Shown here piece after piece: positions 45,648 to 53,158 of a stretch of 64,000 nucleotides of DNA. The position numbers and the translations under genes were made by a program. The stretch is from assembly GCF_003577475.1 (NCBI RefSeq), contig NZ_QPEP01000001.1, forward strand, positions 299,830 to 363,829, given 5' to 3'. The notes under the pieces were generated by a model that saw only the letters and a list, made by a program, of their open reading frames with translations, was not told the DNA's origin and did no database searches. This DNA is from Salinibius halmophilus (GTDB lineage: Bacteria; Pseudomonadota; Gammaproteobacteria; Pseudomonadales; Natronospirillaceae). Numbering within the stretch: the first letter of the stretch is position 1; every line of letters begins with the position of its first letter.

Positions 45648-46601
45648 ATGCGCCACACGTTCACCTCACTGTTCATAGCGTTGGTGCTAGCTGGTTGTAA
45701 CAGTAAGCCACTAGATAGCTGGCAACTGGTAGACAATGGGGTATTAACGGGCGCATTCTCCCCGAATGGTCAGCTAACGCTAATTGGCACCCTTTACCAG
45801 GGTGGTGCCGTTTGGAATAGCCGAACCACTAACACCTTGTTCCGCTGGAATCATCAGGCCGACTTCTACACAGATATTGAGTCGGTTGCCTTTTCGGCAG
45901 ACAACCGAGTGGCGCTAACCGCCGATCGCTACACACTAGTGAGCTGGTCCACGGAAACCGGTGAGGCATTTGGCTATTGGCGAGCCCCAGCTGAAATATC
46001 AGCCGTGGCACTGAGCCGCAATGGTGAGTTTGCTTTTGTTGGCATGGAAGACGCGCAAATATCCAAATTTAATGCATTACTTGGTGGTGTTGAAACCACC
46101 ATGTTTCACCAAGGCCCAATAAACGATTTGGCCATGTCGGCCAACAGTAATCGCCTAATTAGTGGCAGCGAAGATTACACCGCCAAGATATGGAACAGCG
46201 AATCTGGTGAGTTACTACTCACTCTCCCTAGTGAAAATCAAGTCACCAAGGTTGCCATTTCGGATAATGGTCAACTAGCCTTAACAAGCGCGCCAAGTGA
46301 GCCAGTGTTAATTTGGGCAATTGATGGCAAACGCGCCATCCGCGAAATTAACCTAGGTATCAATGCGGCACTCGCATCGGCAGTATTTATTGAAAATGAT
46401 CAACGGCTATTGTTGGGCATGCGCAATCGCCAAGTTCATCTTTATGACATTGCCGCCGATAACATTGTTAAGACATGGCAACTTCCGGGGGACAGTGCAT
46501 GGGCAGTCAATACTAGTCGCGACGTGATAGCGGTGGAGAAATCCGGCGATTTCATTTTGGCACTAGTATCCGATGGTCAATTGCATCTGATGAAGGAATG
46601 A
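45648..46601 (+). CDS. WD40-repeat lipoprotein
   Basis: 317 aa with a lipoprotein signal (MRHTFTSLFIALVLAGCNSK, Cys at residue 17) and a beta-propeller of about seven WD40-like blades; the clearest ends are ALTADRYTLVSWSTETGEAFGYW, LISGSEDYTAKIWNSESGELLLTL, PVLIWAIDGKRAIREI and VHLYDIAADNIVKTWQ. It should sit in the periplasm on a membrane. The stop overlaps the ParA-like gene by four bases (ATGA), linking a periplasmic propeller and a cytoplasmic ATPase in one operon. Function unknown. Confidence 0.85.
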   Translation: MRHTFTSLFIALVLAGCNSKPLDSWQLVDNGVLTGAFSPNGQLTLIGTLYQGGAVWNSRTTNTLFRWNHQADFYTDIESVAFSADNRVALTADRYTLVSWSTETGEAFGYWRAPAEISAVALSRNGEFAFVGMEDAQISKFNALLGGVETTMFHQGPINDLAMSANSNRLISGSEDYTAKIWNSESGELLLTLPSENQVTKVAISDNGQLALTSAPSEPVLIWAIDGKRAIREINLGINAALASAVFIENDQRLLLGMRNRQVHLYDIAADNIVKTWQLPGDSAWAVNTSRDVIAVEKSGDFILALVSDGQLHLMKE

Positions 46602-47353
46602 GTTCGAAAGCAACTGCACGTATCATTGCTCTGCCAACACCCGTTCGTGTGTTGGTCGCCAACGCAAAAGGCGGGGCTGGTAAAACCACGCTAGCAACCA
46701 ACTTAGCGGCCTTTTTAGCCCGCCGTGGCCAAAAGGTTGTATTAGTTGATCATGATAACCAAGGGTCGTCACAACAATGGCTCGAAGCTCGCCACAGCGA
46801 CCACCCCGAAATACATGGCATTGCCGCTTGGCAAACCAATCAACATGCCACGCGCTCGTTTCAATTAAACAATATTCCGGCGCGCAGTGAGTTTGTGATT
46901 CTCGATAGCCCAGCCGGTTTAACCGGGCAAGCCCTAGACGATTTAATTCGCCAAGCCGACATTATCATCATGCCGGTGACGCCCAGTGCCATAGATATTC
47001 GTGCCACAACTGGGTTTGTGCGTAATTTACTGTTATCCAATAGTTTACGTGGTGAGAAAAAACGTGTGGGTGCCGTGGCGAATCGAGTTAGGCGCAACAC
47101 CCTGGTTTACATGAAGCTGGAGCTATTTCTGAAGTCGTTAAAGATTCCGTTTATTTGCTCGCTACGCGACACCCAAGACTATGTTCGTGCAGCCGAGCAA
47201 GGCCTAGGCATACATGACTTGGGCAAACTCAGCGCCTACGATGAAGACAGTTGGCGTCGGCTCATTCAATGGCTGGACCGCGCGGCCGAGCAGGTTCGGT
47301 TAGAGCGCACCCCACAGGCACTTCGCAACCAAGCAGGCGGCAACGCTAGTTAG
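46598..47353 (+). CDS. ParA/MinD-family P-loop ATPase (chromosomal orphan)
   Basis: 251 aa. Deviant Walker A NAKGGAGKTTLATNLAAFLARRG, switch I VDHDNQGSSQQWL, switch II FVILDSPAG, then ADIIIMPVTPSAIDIRATTGFV. There is no ParB or centromere-like array next to it and the N-terminal helix-turn-helix of plasmid ParA is absent, so it is probably a cargo-positioning ATPase or other orphan, not a chromosome partitioner. Its end overlaps the convergent TIGR02444 gene by eight bases. Confidence 0.9.
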   Translation: MSSKATARIIALPTPVRVLVANAKGGAGKTTLATNLAAFLARRGQKVVLVDHDNQGSSQQWLEARHSDHPEIHGIAAWQTNQHATRSFQLNNIPARSEFVILDSPAGLTGQALDDLIRQADIIIMPVTPSAIDIRATTGFVRNLLLSNSLRGEKKRVGAVANRVRRNTLVYMKLELFLKSLKIPFICSLRDTQDYVRAAEQGLGIHDLGKLSAYDEDSWRRLIQWLDRAAEQVRLERTPQALRNQAGGNAS

Positions 47354-47774
47354 CGTCAACCGCTTGCATAAGCGCCTTCGACTCTGGCCATTGCTGCCAG
47401 TTTGGCCACACCTCAGTTAAGCGCTCTTGCCAGTTTGCAGAACTCACTTGCTTGCTGGCTAGTCGATACCAGTGCGCTAGTTCAACGCGCTCTTTTTGCA
47501 GTTCTAGGTCTAACAATTGAGAATAAAGTTTGCTGTCACGCATCTTCTGGCGTAACTGGCGAACCGGCAACACAACATGCGTATGCCACTGCGCCAGCAT
47601 GTCATCTGGCTTGTTTGGCAGTTCATAGCCATGTTTTGCCGCCCAAAGGGTGGCCAGCCATTGGTTGATCCATAACCCTTCCCGTTCCTGCAGCGCCAAT
47701 AAAAGCTGCGCGTTTTTGCCTTTTTGGTAAAACTGGATTGCAAATTGCCAGAGTGGCGAGTCTAATTGCAACAT
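47346..47774 (-). CDS. TIGR02444/DUF2390 family protein
   Basis: 142-aa protein with the family start SPLWQFAIQFYQKGKNAQLLLALQEREGLWINQWLATLWAA and VRQLRQKMRDSKLYSQLLDLELQKERVELAHWYRLA in the middle. The family is often found next to an ABC-F ATPase of the YheS type, as here, but its activity is not known. Helical, cytoplasmic, no signal. Confidence 0.85.
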   Translation of the reverse strand: MLQLDSPLWQFAIQFYQKGKNAQLLLALQEREGLWINQWLATLWAAKHGYELPNKPDDMLAQWHTHVVLPVRQLRQKMRDSKLYSQLLDLELQKERVELAHWYRLASKQVSSANWQERLTEVWPNWQQWPESKALMQAVDAN

Positions 47775-47814
47775 TATTTATTCCATTCAATCGTTGTTTC
47801 AAATTAGTTGCGCC

Positions 47815-49707
47815 ATGATAAAACTCGAATCAATTAGCCTGCAACGCGGCCCCCGCGTTTTACTCCAGCAGGCATCAATGACCATACATCAAGGCGATAA
47901 AGTTGCCCTAGTAGGGGGTAATGGTACGGGCAAGTCGTCGCTTTTTGCCTTACTAAAAGGTGAGATACCCGTTGATACCGGCGAGCTGCATATTGCCAAA
48001 GACTGGCGTGTAAGCTGGCTTGACCAAGAAGTGACCGACCTTGAACGCAAAGCTTTAGACTATGTGATTGATGGCGACCGCCACTTGCGCAAACTGCAAG
48101 CGGATTTACAGTCGGCTGAATCTGGTGGTGACGATATGGCGATTGCCCGCGCACATGGCGCATTAGAAGAGTACGGCGGCTACCAAGTTGACCACAAAGC
48201 CGAAAACATTCTTGCAGGCCTAGGGTTTAGCGTAGATCAGATGCAACAACCAACGGGTAGCTTCTCGGGTGGTTGGCGGATGCGCATCAGCTTGGCGCGC
48301 GCCCTATTCTGCCCGTCTGATTTACTACTACTCGATGAGCCAACCAACCACTTAGACCTAGGTGCCTTGTTATGGCTTGAGCGCTGGCTGCAAGACTACA
48401 AGGGCACACTGCTATTTATTGCGCACGACCATGCCTTTATGGATGCCATTGCTTCCCATACGGCAGCCATTTACCAGGGTACGCTCAACTGTTTTCGTGG
48501 TAACTACTCAAGTTATTTACGCCAACGCACTGAGCAAGAAGCACAACAGCAAGCCGCATTTGATAAACAAGAAGCCAAACGCGCTCATTTGCAAAGCTTT
48601 GTCGATCGCTTTCGCGCCAAGGCCACCAAGGCTAAACAAGCACAAAGCCGCCTTAAAGCACTAGAGCGATTAACCGCGAACGCGCCAGCGCATGCTGAGT
48701 CGGGCATATCGTTTCAGTTACCTGCCAACGACAAACATTCCGACCCAACCCTAGTAATAGACCAGGCAACGCTTGGCTACGATGCCAACAACCCCGTGCT
48801 CACTGGGGTGGATTTCTCGTTGCGCCCACAAACGCGCATTGGTTTAATTGGCCCAAACGGTGCAGGTAAATCGACGCTAATGCGTACACTGCTTCGCCAA
48901 GAACACTTGTTAGCTGGCGAAATTACCAAGGGTGCACATTGCAACATTAGCTACTTTGCCCAGCACCAACTTGAAGAGCTCGACAGCAAAGCAACCCCAT
49001 TGCTCATTATGCAGCGCAGCTTCCCAAAAGAGCACGAACAAGTGCTGCGCGATGCGCTGGGTAAATTTGGTTTTGATAAAAACAAATCTGAAACCCCACT
49101 AGAAACCCTATCTGGTGGCGAGCGCGCTCGTGTGGCGTTCGCCCAAATTAGCTTGCAGAAGCCAAACCTGCTGCTACTAGACGAACCGACCAACCACTTG
49201 GACTTACAAGCACGACAAGCACTCAGTGAAGCGCTACTGGCTTATGAAGGCGCACTCGTGCTGATCTCGCACGACCGCCACCTGATAGAAGACAGCACAG
49301 ATGAACTGTGGTTAGTAAACGACGGCAAAGTAAAACGCTTTGATGGCGACCTAGCGGATTACCAGAAGCTGCTCAACGACGCCCAAAAGACGGCTGCGCC
49401 TGCAAAAGAAGCAGACAAACCAGTGGTGGATAAAAAGGCCCAACGCCAAGCGGCAGCGGCCAAACGTGCACAGCTAAAACCGCTAAAAGACAAAGCCACT
49501 AAGCTTGAAAAGCAAATTGATAAACTGCAAACCCAGTTAGCAGACATTGAAGAGCAACTAGCGGACACCAGCCTGTATGAGCCACAAAATGCCGACAAGC
49601 TACAGCCACTTCTGAAAAACCAGGGTGCGATGAAAGCCGAGCTAGATGACATTGAAATGGCGTGGATGGAAGCACTTGAGGCATTGGAAGCTGCCGAAGC
49701 AGACTAA
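47815..49707 (+). CDS. yheS: ABC-F ATPase, YheS type
   Basis: Ribosome-associated soluble ATPase without membrane domains. 630 aa from ATG 47815, matching the YheS start (IKLESISLQRGPRVLL); a longer frame to 47794 is unlikely. Two ABC domains: GGNGTGKSSL with SFSGGWRMRISLARAL and LLLDEPTNHLDL; then GPNGAGKSTL with LSGGERARVAFAQ and LLLDEPTNHLDLQ. The interdomain linker (RTEQEAQQQAAFDKQEAKRAHLQSFVDRFRAKATKAKQAQSRLK) and a lysine-rich C-terminal coiled coil fit this subgroup. Confidence 0.94.
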   Translation: MIKLESISLQRGPRVLLQQASMTIHQGDKVALVGGNGTGKSSLFALLKGEIPVDTGELHIAKDWRVSWLDQEVTDLERKALDYVIDGDRHLRKLQADLQSAESGGDDMAIARAHGALEEYGGYQVDHKAENILAGLGFSVDQMQQPTGSFSGGWRMRISLARALFCPSDLLLLDEPTNHLDLGALLWLERWLQDYKGTLLFIAHDHAFMDAIASHTAAIYQGTLNCFRGNYSSYLRQRTEQEAQQQAAFDKQEAKRAHLQSFVDRFRAKATKAKQAQSRLKALERLTANAPAHAESGISFQLPANDKHSDPTLVIDQATLGYDANNPVLTGVDFSLRPQTRIGLIGPNGAGKSTLMRTLLRQEHLLAGEITKGAHCNISYFAQHQLEELDSKATPLLIMQRSFPKEHEQVLRDALGKFGFDKNKSETPLETLSGGERARVAFAQISLQKPNLLLLDEPTNHLDLQARQALSEALLAYEGALVLISHDRHLIEDSTDELWLVNDGKVKRFDGDLADYQKLLNDAQKTAAPAKEADKPVVDKKAQRQAAAAKRAQLKPLKDKATKLEKQIDKLQTQLADIEEQLADTSLYEPQNADKLQPLLKNQGAMKAELDDIEMAWMEALEALEAAEAD

Positions 49708-49744
49708 GGCAACGGCGGTCGCCCGTTATAAAAGGACTTATATA

Positions 49745-50320
49745 ATGAACAGTGACCTAACCAAGCAGCTTTGCCAGGCGATTCAGTCTGTACCTGAAGC
49801 CATGGCACTGCTTGGTTTATTACAACAGCTAAACCTGCCAAACCACTACCTCGCTGGTGGCTCGGTGACACAAATACTGTGGAACCAAAAGCTAGGTTTG
49901 CCAGCGCTCGATAAAGTAAACGACTTTGATGTGGTGTACTTTGATCGTGAGCACGACAGCGAAGCCCACTTTCAACAGTTAATCGATGCCCATAAACGCT
50001 TCGCCATGCCGGTCGATGTGGTCAACCAAGCCAATGTGCACACCTGGTATGGCAAAAAGCATGGCAACAACATTGCACCTCATCAAACAACCGAAGATGG
50101 CATTCGCACCTGGCTCCCCTGCTTTGCTGTGGGTGTGAGGTTAGAGAGCGTTAGGTTAGAAAGCAGCGACGAACTAACAGTATTTGCACCGTATGGTTTA
50201 GAAGACCAAGCAAACATGATCATTCGGCCCAACAAACGCACCATGCGCAAAGAAAACTACGATGCCATGAACGCAAGCTTTAAAGCGCGCTGGCCTATGG
50301 TGAGTGTTTTGGATTGGTAG
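49745..50320 (+). CDS. Nucleotidyltransferase-like protein (DUF925/COG3575 type)
   Basis: 191 aa. It has a GGS-type start of a polymerase-beta fold (HYLAGGSVTQILWNQKLGLP, then VNDFDVVYFD with a DxD-like Asp pair), followed by PVDVVNQANVHTWYGKKHG, TTEDGIRTWLPCFAVGVRL and the C-terminal RTMRKENYDAMNASFKARWP. The family is common but uncharacterised. The frame extends into the ABC-F gene, but ATG 49745 after AAAAGGAC is the natural start. In VRLESVRLESSDEL a VRLES unit is doubled, a small in-frame duplication. Confidence 0.82.
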   Translation: MNSDLTKQLCQAIQSVPEAMALLGLLQQLNLPNHYLAGGSVTQILWNQKLGLPALDKVNDFDVVYFDREHDSEAHFQQLIDAHKRFAMPVDVVNQANVHTWYGKKHGNNIAPHQTTEDGIRTWLPCFAVGVRLESVRLESSDELTVFAPYGLEDQANMIIRPNKRTMRKENYDAMNASFKARWPMVSVLDW

Positions 50321-50728
50321 TTAGCCGAGGAAAGCCAGGGAGGAAGCAAAACCCTGCAGCCTCATTACAACGCGCCAAATGGCATGCTATTTATATTGTC
50401 ACTTTGGTTATTTTATATATTTTTTATTTCTATATATTCTATTTTTATTATTTTTTACAATATAACACCCGATACTCTCACTGGCTTATTAAATTAGACC
50501 CATGAGGTTCATGGGGTAGCTCAACCGTAGGTTTCACAAACCAGAGGTTTGGGAAACAACTTGGCGCGCTCTGCTCACCATCAACAAGCGGCAATACGCC
50601 AACCAACTTGGCAACAAGCTCAAAAGGTCACTCGCTAGCGAATGCCCTTAGCCAAAATGAATCCGCCAAACAAGTTCAGTTTTTCGTCACGTTGTCGCCT
50701 GTTCAAATCGGCAAACTTGTAGTAGCTT
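50321..50728. other. Gene-free, AT-rich accessory stretch
   Basis: No credible gene. 50400-50470 is an extreme A/T run (TTATATATTTTTTATTTC and similar). 50531-50557 forms a hairpin (GTTTC, AAACC, AGA, GGTTT, GAAAC with two mismatches). The base composition differs from the flanking housekeeping genes, which fits a foreign insertion. It leads into the cassette region. Confidence 0.6.
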
Positions 50729-50882
50729 CGTTACATAAACTAACGCGCATGCACAGTTCTGGGCTGGTAAAACCCTAAGCCTTTCTAAACGCTAGGTAGG
50801 CACCCAGTTTTTGGCTTCGAAGCTTGTGGGTATAAATCTTTGCAGGGTAGTTGTGTGCATGCACGTTACATAACTGTTAGCT
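50729..50882 (+). repeat. attC-like imperfect palindrome upstream of the gene cassette
   Basis: AACGCGCATGCACA (50742-50755) pairs with TGTGCATGCACGTT (50854-50867) apart from one mismatch, enclosing about 98 nt, the size range of VCR-type attC sites. CGTTACATAA occurs at 50729-50738 and again at 50864-50873, as if bounding a 135-bp gene-less cassette. The downstream core box GTTAGCT is at 50876-50882. Less certain than the attC at 51642. Confidence 0.5.
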
Positions 50883-50897
50883 GCCTTGTGAGGAATT

Positions 50898-51620
50898 ATG
50901 CGTACTGAAAACTATAGGAAGTGGCTGGCAGCCCAAAATTACCAAGGCGGAACAATAACCGCCCAAATGCACAGGGCAGGAAGAGTCGAGGAGCATTACG
51001 GCGATCTCGATGCGCTCTACGCAGAGGATAAATTGGAGCAGCTAATCCAAGAGTTGACCTATACCACTCAAGATCGACGAAACAACAGGCCTAATGAAAC
51101 TAAAATCCCCTTTGAGGGAAATGCATATAACAACTTGGCATCATATCGTGACGCTGTCCGTCGCTATCGCCGTTTCTTGGAAGATGATATAGAAAATATT
51201 GAACCTGAAGTTGTGGTGCTCGACGACGCTCCAGAGCCCGAAGCAAAACCACAGACCATCGGCCTAGAAAAAGACATGCAGGCTGCCATTCGACAGAACA
51301 TCGGCCAGATCGAACAAGGCCTTCGTATTACTGATAACGGTAGAGAACGTTCAGTTGAAACCGGGTTCATCGATATCACAGCCGAAGATTCCGATTCGAC
51401 CCCTGTCGTTATCGAACTAAAGACCGGCGTGGCTGGGCAGCGTGCAGTCGCTCAAATACTGAGTTATATCGGGAGCGTGATGGAAGAAGAAGGAACCGAT
51501 AATGTTCGCGGCATCTTGATAGCGTCTGAGTTCGACCGGAAAGCACGCGCTGCGGCCAAAGTCGTTCCAAATCTGACGTTGATGCGTTATAAGTTCTCCT
51601 TTCAGTTTTTTCCGGAATGA
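50898..51620 (+). CDS. Cassette-borne PDDEXK nuclease, NucS/DUF91-like
   Basis: 240 aa. Residues 1-85 form a helical N-terminal domain (MRTENYRKWLAAQNYQGG ... ASYRDAVRRYRRFLEDD). A Pro/Glu linker leads to a NucS-like nuclease domain from about 120: IGLEKDMQAAIRQNIGQIEQGLRI, then ETGFIDI (Asp), VVIELKTG (ExK), and the Q-x4-Y motif VAQILSYIG, the expected catalytic set for the RecB-like group. The gene sits alone inside an integron-type cassette with GTGAGGAATT as ribosome site. A role in DNA repair or defence is possible; no partner is present. Confidence 0.85.
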   Translation: MRTENYRKWLAAQNYQGGTITAQMHRAGRVEEHYGDLDALYAEDKLEQLIQELTYTTQDRRNNRPNETKIPFEGNAYNNLASYRDAVRRYRRFLEDDIENIEPEVVVLDDAPEPEAKPQTIGLEKDMQAAIRQNIGQIEQGLRITDNGRERSVETGFIDITAEDSDSTPVVIELKTGVAGQRAVAQILSYIGSVMEEEGTDNVRGILIASEFDRKARAAAKVVPNLTLMRYKFSFQFFPE

Positions 51621-51638
51621 ATTTAGCCCAGTGCAAGT

Positions 51639-51711
51639 GGCAGCTAACAAGTCGCTCGCGTGGGACGCTGCGCCGCGATGCGACTCGCGCCCCACAGATT
51701 GAGCGTTATGT
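51639..51711 (+). repeat. Integron attC site of the nuclease cassette
   Basis: R'' box AGCTAAC (51642-51648), spacer, GTGGGACGC ... GCGCCCCAC stem (A opposite C, at the usual position of the extrahelical base), GC-rich variable loop, TTGAGC, R' box GTTATGT (51705-51711). GGCAGCTAAC at 51639-51648 is the exact reverse complement of GTTAGCTGCC at the cassette start (50876-50885), as required if the two were joined in the circular cassette. Cassette extent by cut sites: 50877-51705, 829 bp. Confidence 0.85.
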
Positions 51712-51727
51712 TTAAAGGGAGTGATAA

Positions 51728-51928
51728 TTGAGCATTTCTGAAACAGTACCAACGCCACAGGAATTTCTTATAGAAACTCCTTTATATGAGATTGCTTCGT
51801 ATAAAGATGCTGACCTTGAACAAGGTAGGTTACTGAGATTTTTTGACGAGACATTTGATTCTTACTGCCCTCAGTGCAACTCACACAGCATTTTTGAGCG
51901 CTGCTGGCAGTACTCTAAATCTATATGA
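51728..51928 (+). pseudogene. Truncated ORF of a following gene cassette
   Basis: Starts TTG 51728 after AAAGGGAGTG, 17 bp past the attC of the nuclease cassette, the position expected for the next cassette's gene. 66 codons remain (SETVPTPQEFLIETPLYEI ... RLLRFFDETFDSYCPQCNSHSIFERCW); the CPQCNS pair looks like the start of a zinc knuckle. The stop codon is formed by the left edge of the REP-like unit at 51927, so the gene was probably cut off by that insertion. Original function unknown. Confidence 0.6.
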
Positions 51929-52200
51929 ATAACGTGGACACCCACCAGAAATATGCTAGAAGTATGCTGGATGCAAACTGTTTATTTGACCAGCCCCACC
52001 CGGTCAACTACCTTAAAATAACTTGGAGGTAGCCGCCATGACCACTGCACGAACTCGGAAATAACGTGGATACCCACTGCTTGGTTGGCTAGTCGAAACT
52101 CAGGAATAACGTGGACACCCACTGTTTGGTCGGCTAGTCGAAACCCACAACACGCTAGCCAATCGCTCGCTGCAAGCTAAAAAAATTTGGTGGGTGTCCA
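51927..52200. mobile_element. Decayed REP / REP-associated transposase unit
   Basis: AATAACGTGGACACCCAC-type units occur at 51927-51945, about 52057-52076 and 52103-52122, and inverted (GGTGGGTGTCCA) at 52189-52200. The middle two extend to TTGGTYGGCTAGTCGAAAC and repeat in tandem every 47 bp or so. TGGAGGTAGCCGCC-ATG at 52024-52040 begins MTTARTRK then stops; this resembles the N terminus of REP-associated tyrosine transposases (MTTARxR). So the transposase gene is deleted apart from its first codons and the repeats remain. Confidence 0.6.
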
Positions 52201-52399
52201 GCTTCATCCGAATCGATTCAGGCTTTTCGATCAATACACTATTCATTGATTAATTCTCTAAGGGTGGCTTAGGCACAATCACTCCTGCAACTGGTATGAC
52301 TCGAGGGAGCTTAAAAACTGCTATCTCACCCAAGTAACAAAGTCGCCAAAAAAATTGTAACAGTCGCAGCGTAGCCTCAACACAAAAACGCGAGGCAAT
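52201..52399. other. Intergenic stretch upstream of the PBP-like lipoprotein
   Basis: About 200 bp with no repeat, terminator or credible gene seen; it presumably holds the promoter of the next gene. Confidence 0.5.
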
Positions 52400-53128
52400 A
52401 TGCTTAGATACGCTAAATTGAAATTCACCCTGCTGCTGGCAAGCTGTGTATCGTTGTTTGCTTGCCACCCGTCTCAGGTGAGCGAATCCCAACCGAGTGC
52501 CCTTTATAACGTGCAACTTGTTGGTAGTGCTGCCGCCTATGAACTAGCGGTTCAAAGCTTGCTTAACCTCAGCACCATTGAAGGAAATATGAGTGCTACG
52601 GGTTCCACTAGTGGGCAAAAGTTGCTCTGTGCAGACAGCACAATAGACGGTAGTTTTTACCTCGGCCAGCCTGATGAAACCTGTGCCGGTGTTGAGATGA
52701 AAAAGATTGGCTATTTGGGTATTAGCATACTGAATCAAACGGCACCGGTAGATAATCTCTCAGTAGATCAAACACGGTTACTACTCACCCAAAGTTACTG
52801 GCGTGACGTTAACTCTGTTTTGCCGAACACACCAATCAATCTGGCAGCACACAACCCAGACCTGGCAACCTATGTCGTTGATCTTTTACTCGACACCTCT
52901 GCGACGATCGCCACACAAGGCGAAACCGTTTTGGCCAGCGTGCCAAACGAGAATGCGATTGCAATAGAGGGGATTAGACCCTCAGCGAACATGCTAGATG
53001 CGTACCCTTTGGCTCAGCCCTTGTATTACCTATACCGCCCTAATGCTGCAAACCAGGCATTAATGGAGCATTGGCAAAACAACCAAGGCGCTTTTTCTGA
53101 AGCCTTTATCTGGTTAATTAGCGATTGA
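52400..53128 (+). CDS. PBP-like (PstS-type) lipoprotein
   Basis: 242 aa with a lipoprotein signal (LKFTLLLASCVSLFACHPSQ; lipobox LFAC). The mature part opens with YNVQLVGSAAAYELAVQSLLNL, like the phosphate-binding PstS fold, and has later LLLTQSYWRDVNSVLPNTPINLAAHNPD and YPLAQPLYYLYRPNAANQALMEHWQNNQG, matching the typical 'SYPLARPLYLY' end of PstS-like domains. There are no ABC partners adjacent, so transport is not implied; such lone proteins can be adhesins or sensors. Confidence in fold is moderate. Confidence 0.65.
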   Translation: MLRYAKLKFTLLLASCVSLFACHPSQVSESQPSALYNVQLVGSAAAYELAVQSLLNLSTIEGNMSATGSTSGQKLLCADSTIDGSFYLGQPDETCAGVEMKKIGYLGISILNQTAPVDNLSVDQTRLLLTQSYWRDVNSVLPNTPINLAAHNPDLATYVVDLLLDTSATIATQGETVLASVPNENAIAIEGIRPSANMLDAYPLAQPLYYLYRPNAANQALMEHWQNNQGAFSEAFIWLISD

Positions 53129-53158
53129 GCCTATTAATCTGCGACTTCCCGAAAGCTT

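Noticed and set aside
46598-47353. Chromosome partitioning ParA
   Set aside because: No parB, no parS-like repeats, and no ParA-type N-terminal DNA-binding region; treated as an orphan ATPase.
50314-50505. Open frame of 63 codons in the AT-rich stretch
   Set aside because: Composition artefact: the second half is only Ile/Tyr/Phe/Leu from the A/T run, and the start overlaps the previous gene's end.
51639-51711. tRNA or terminator as explanation of the GC-rich palindrome
   Set aside because: No cloverleaf or CCA and no T run, whereas the R''/R' boxes and the match to the cassette start fit attC.
52250-52516. Minus-strand open frame of 88 codons overlapping the start of the PBP-like lipoprotein
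   Set aside because: Overlaps a lipoprotein signal sequence on the other strand, has no ribosome site and no recognised domain; could be a decayed remnant but cannot be supported.
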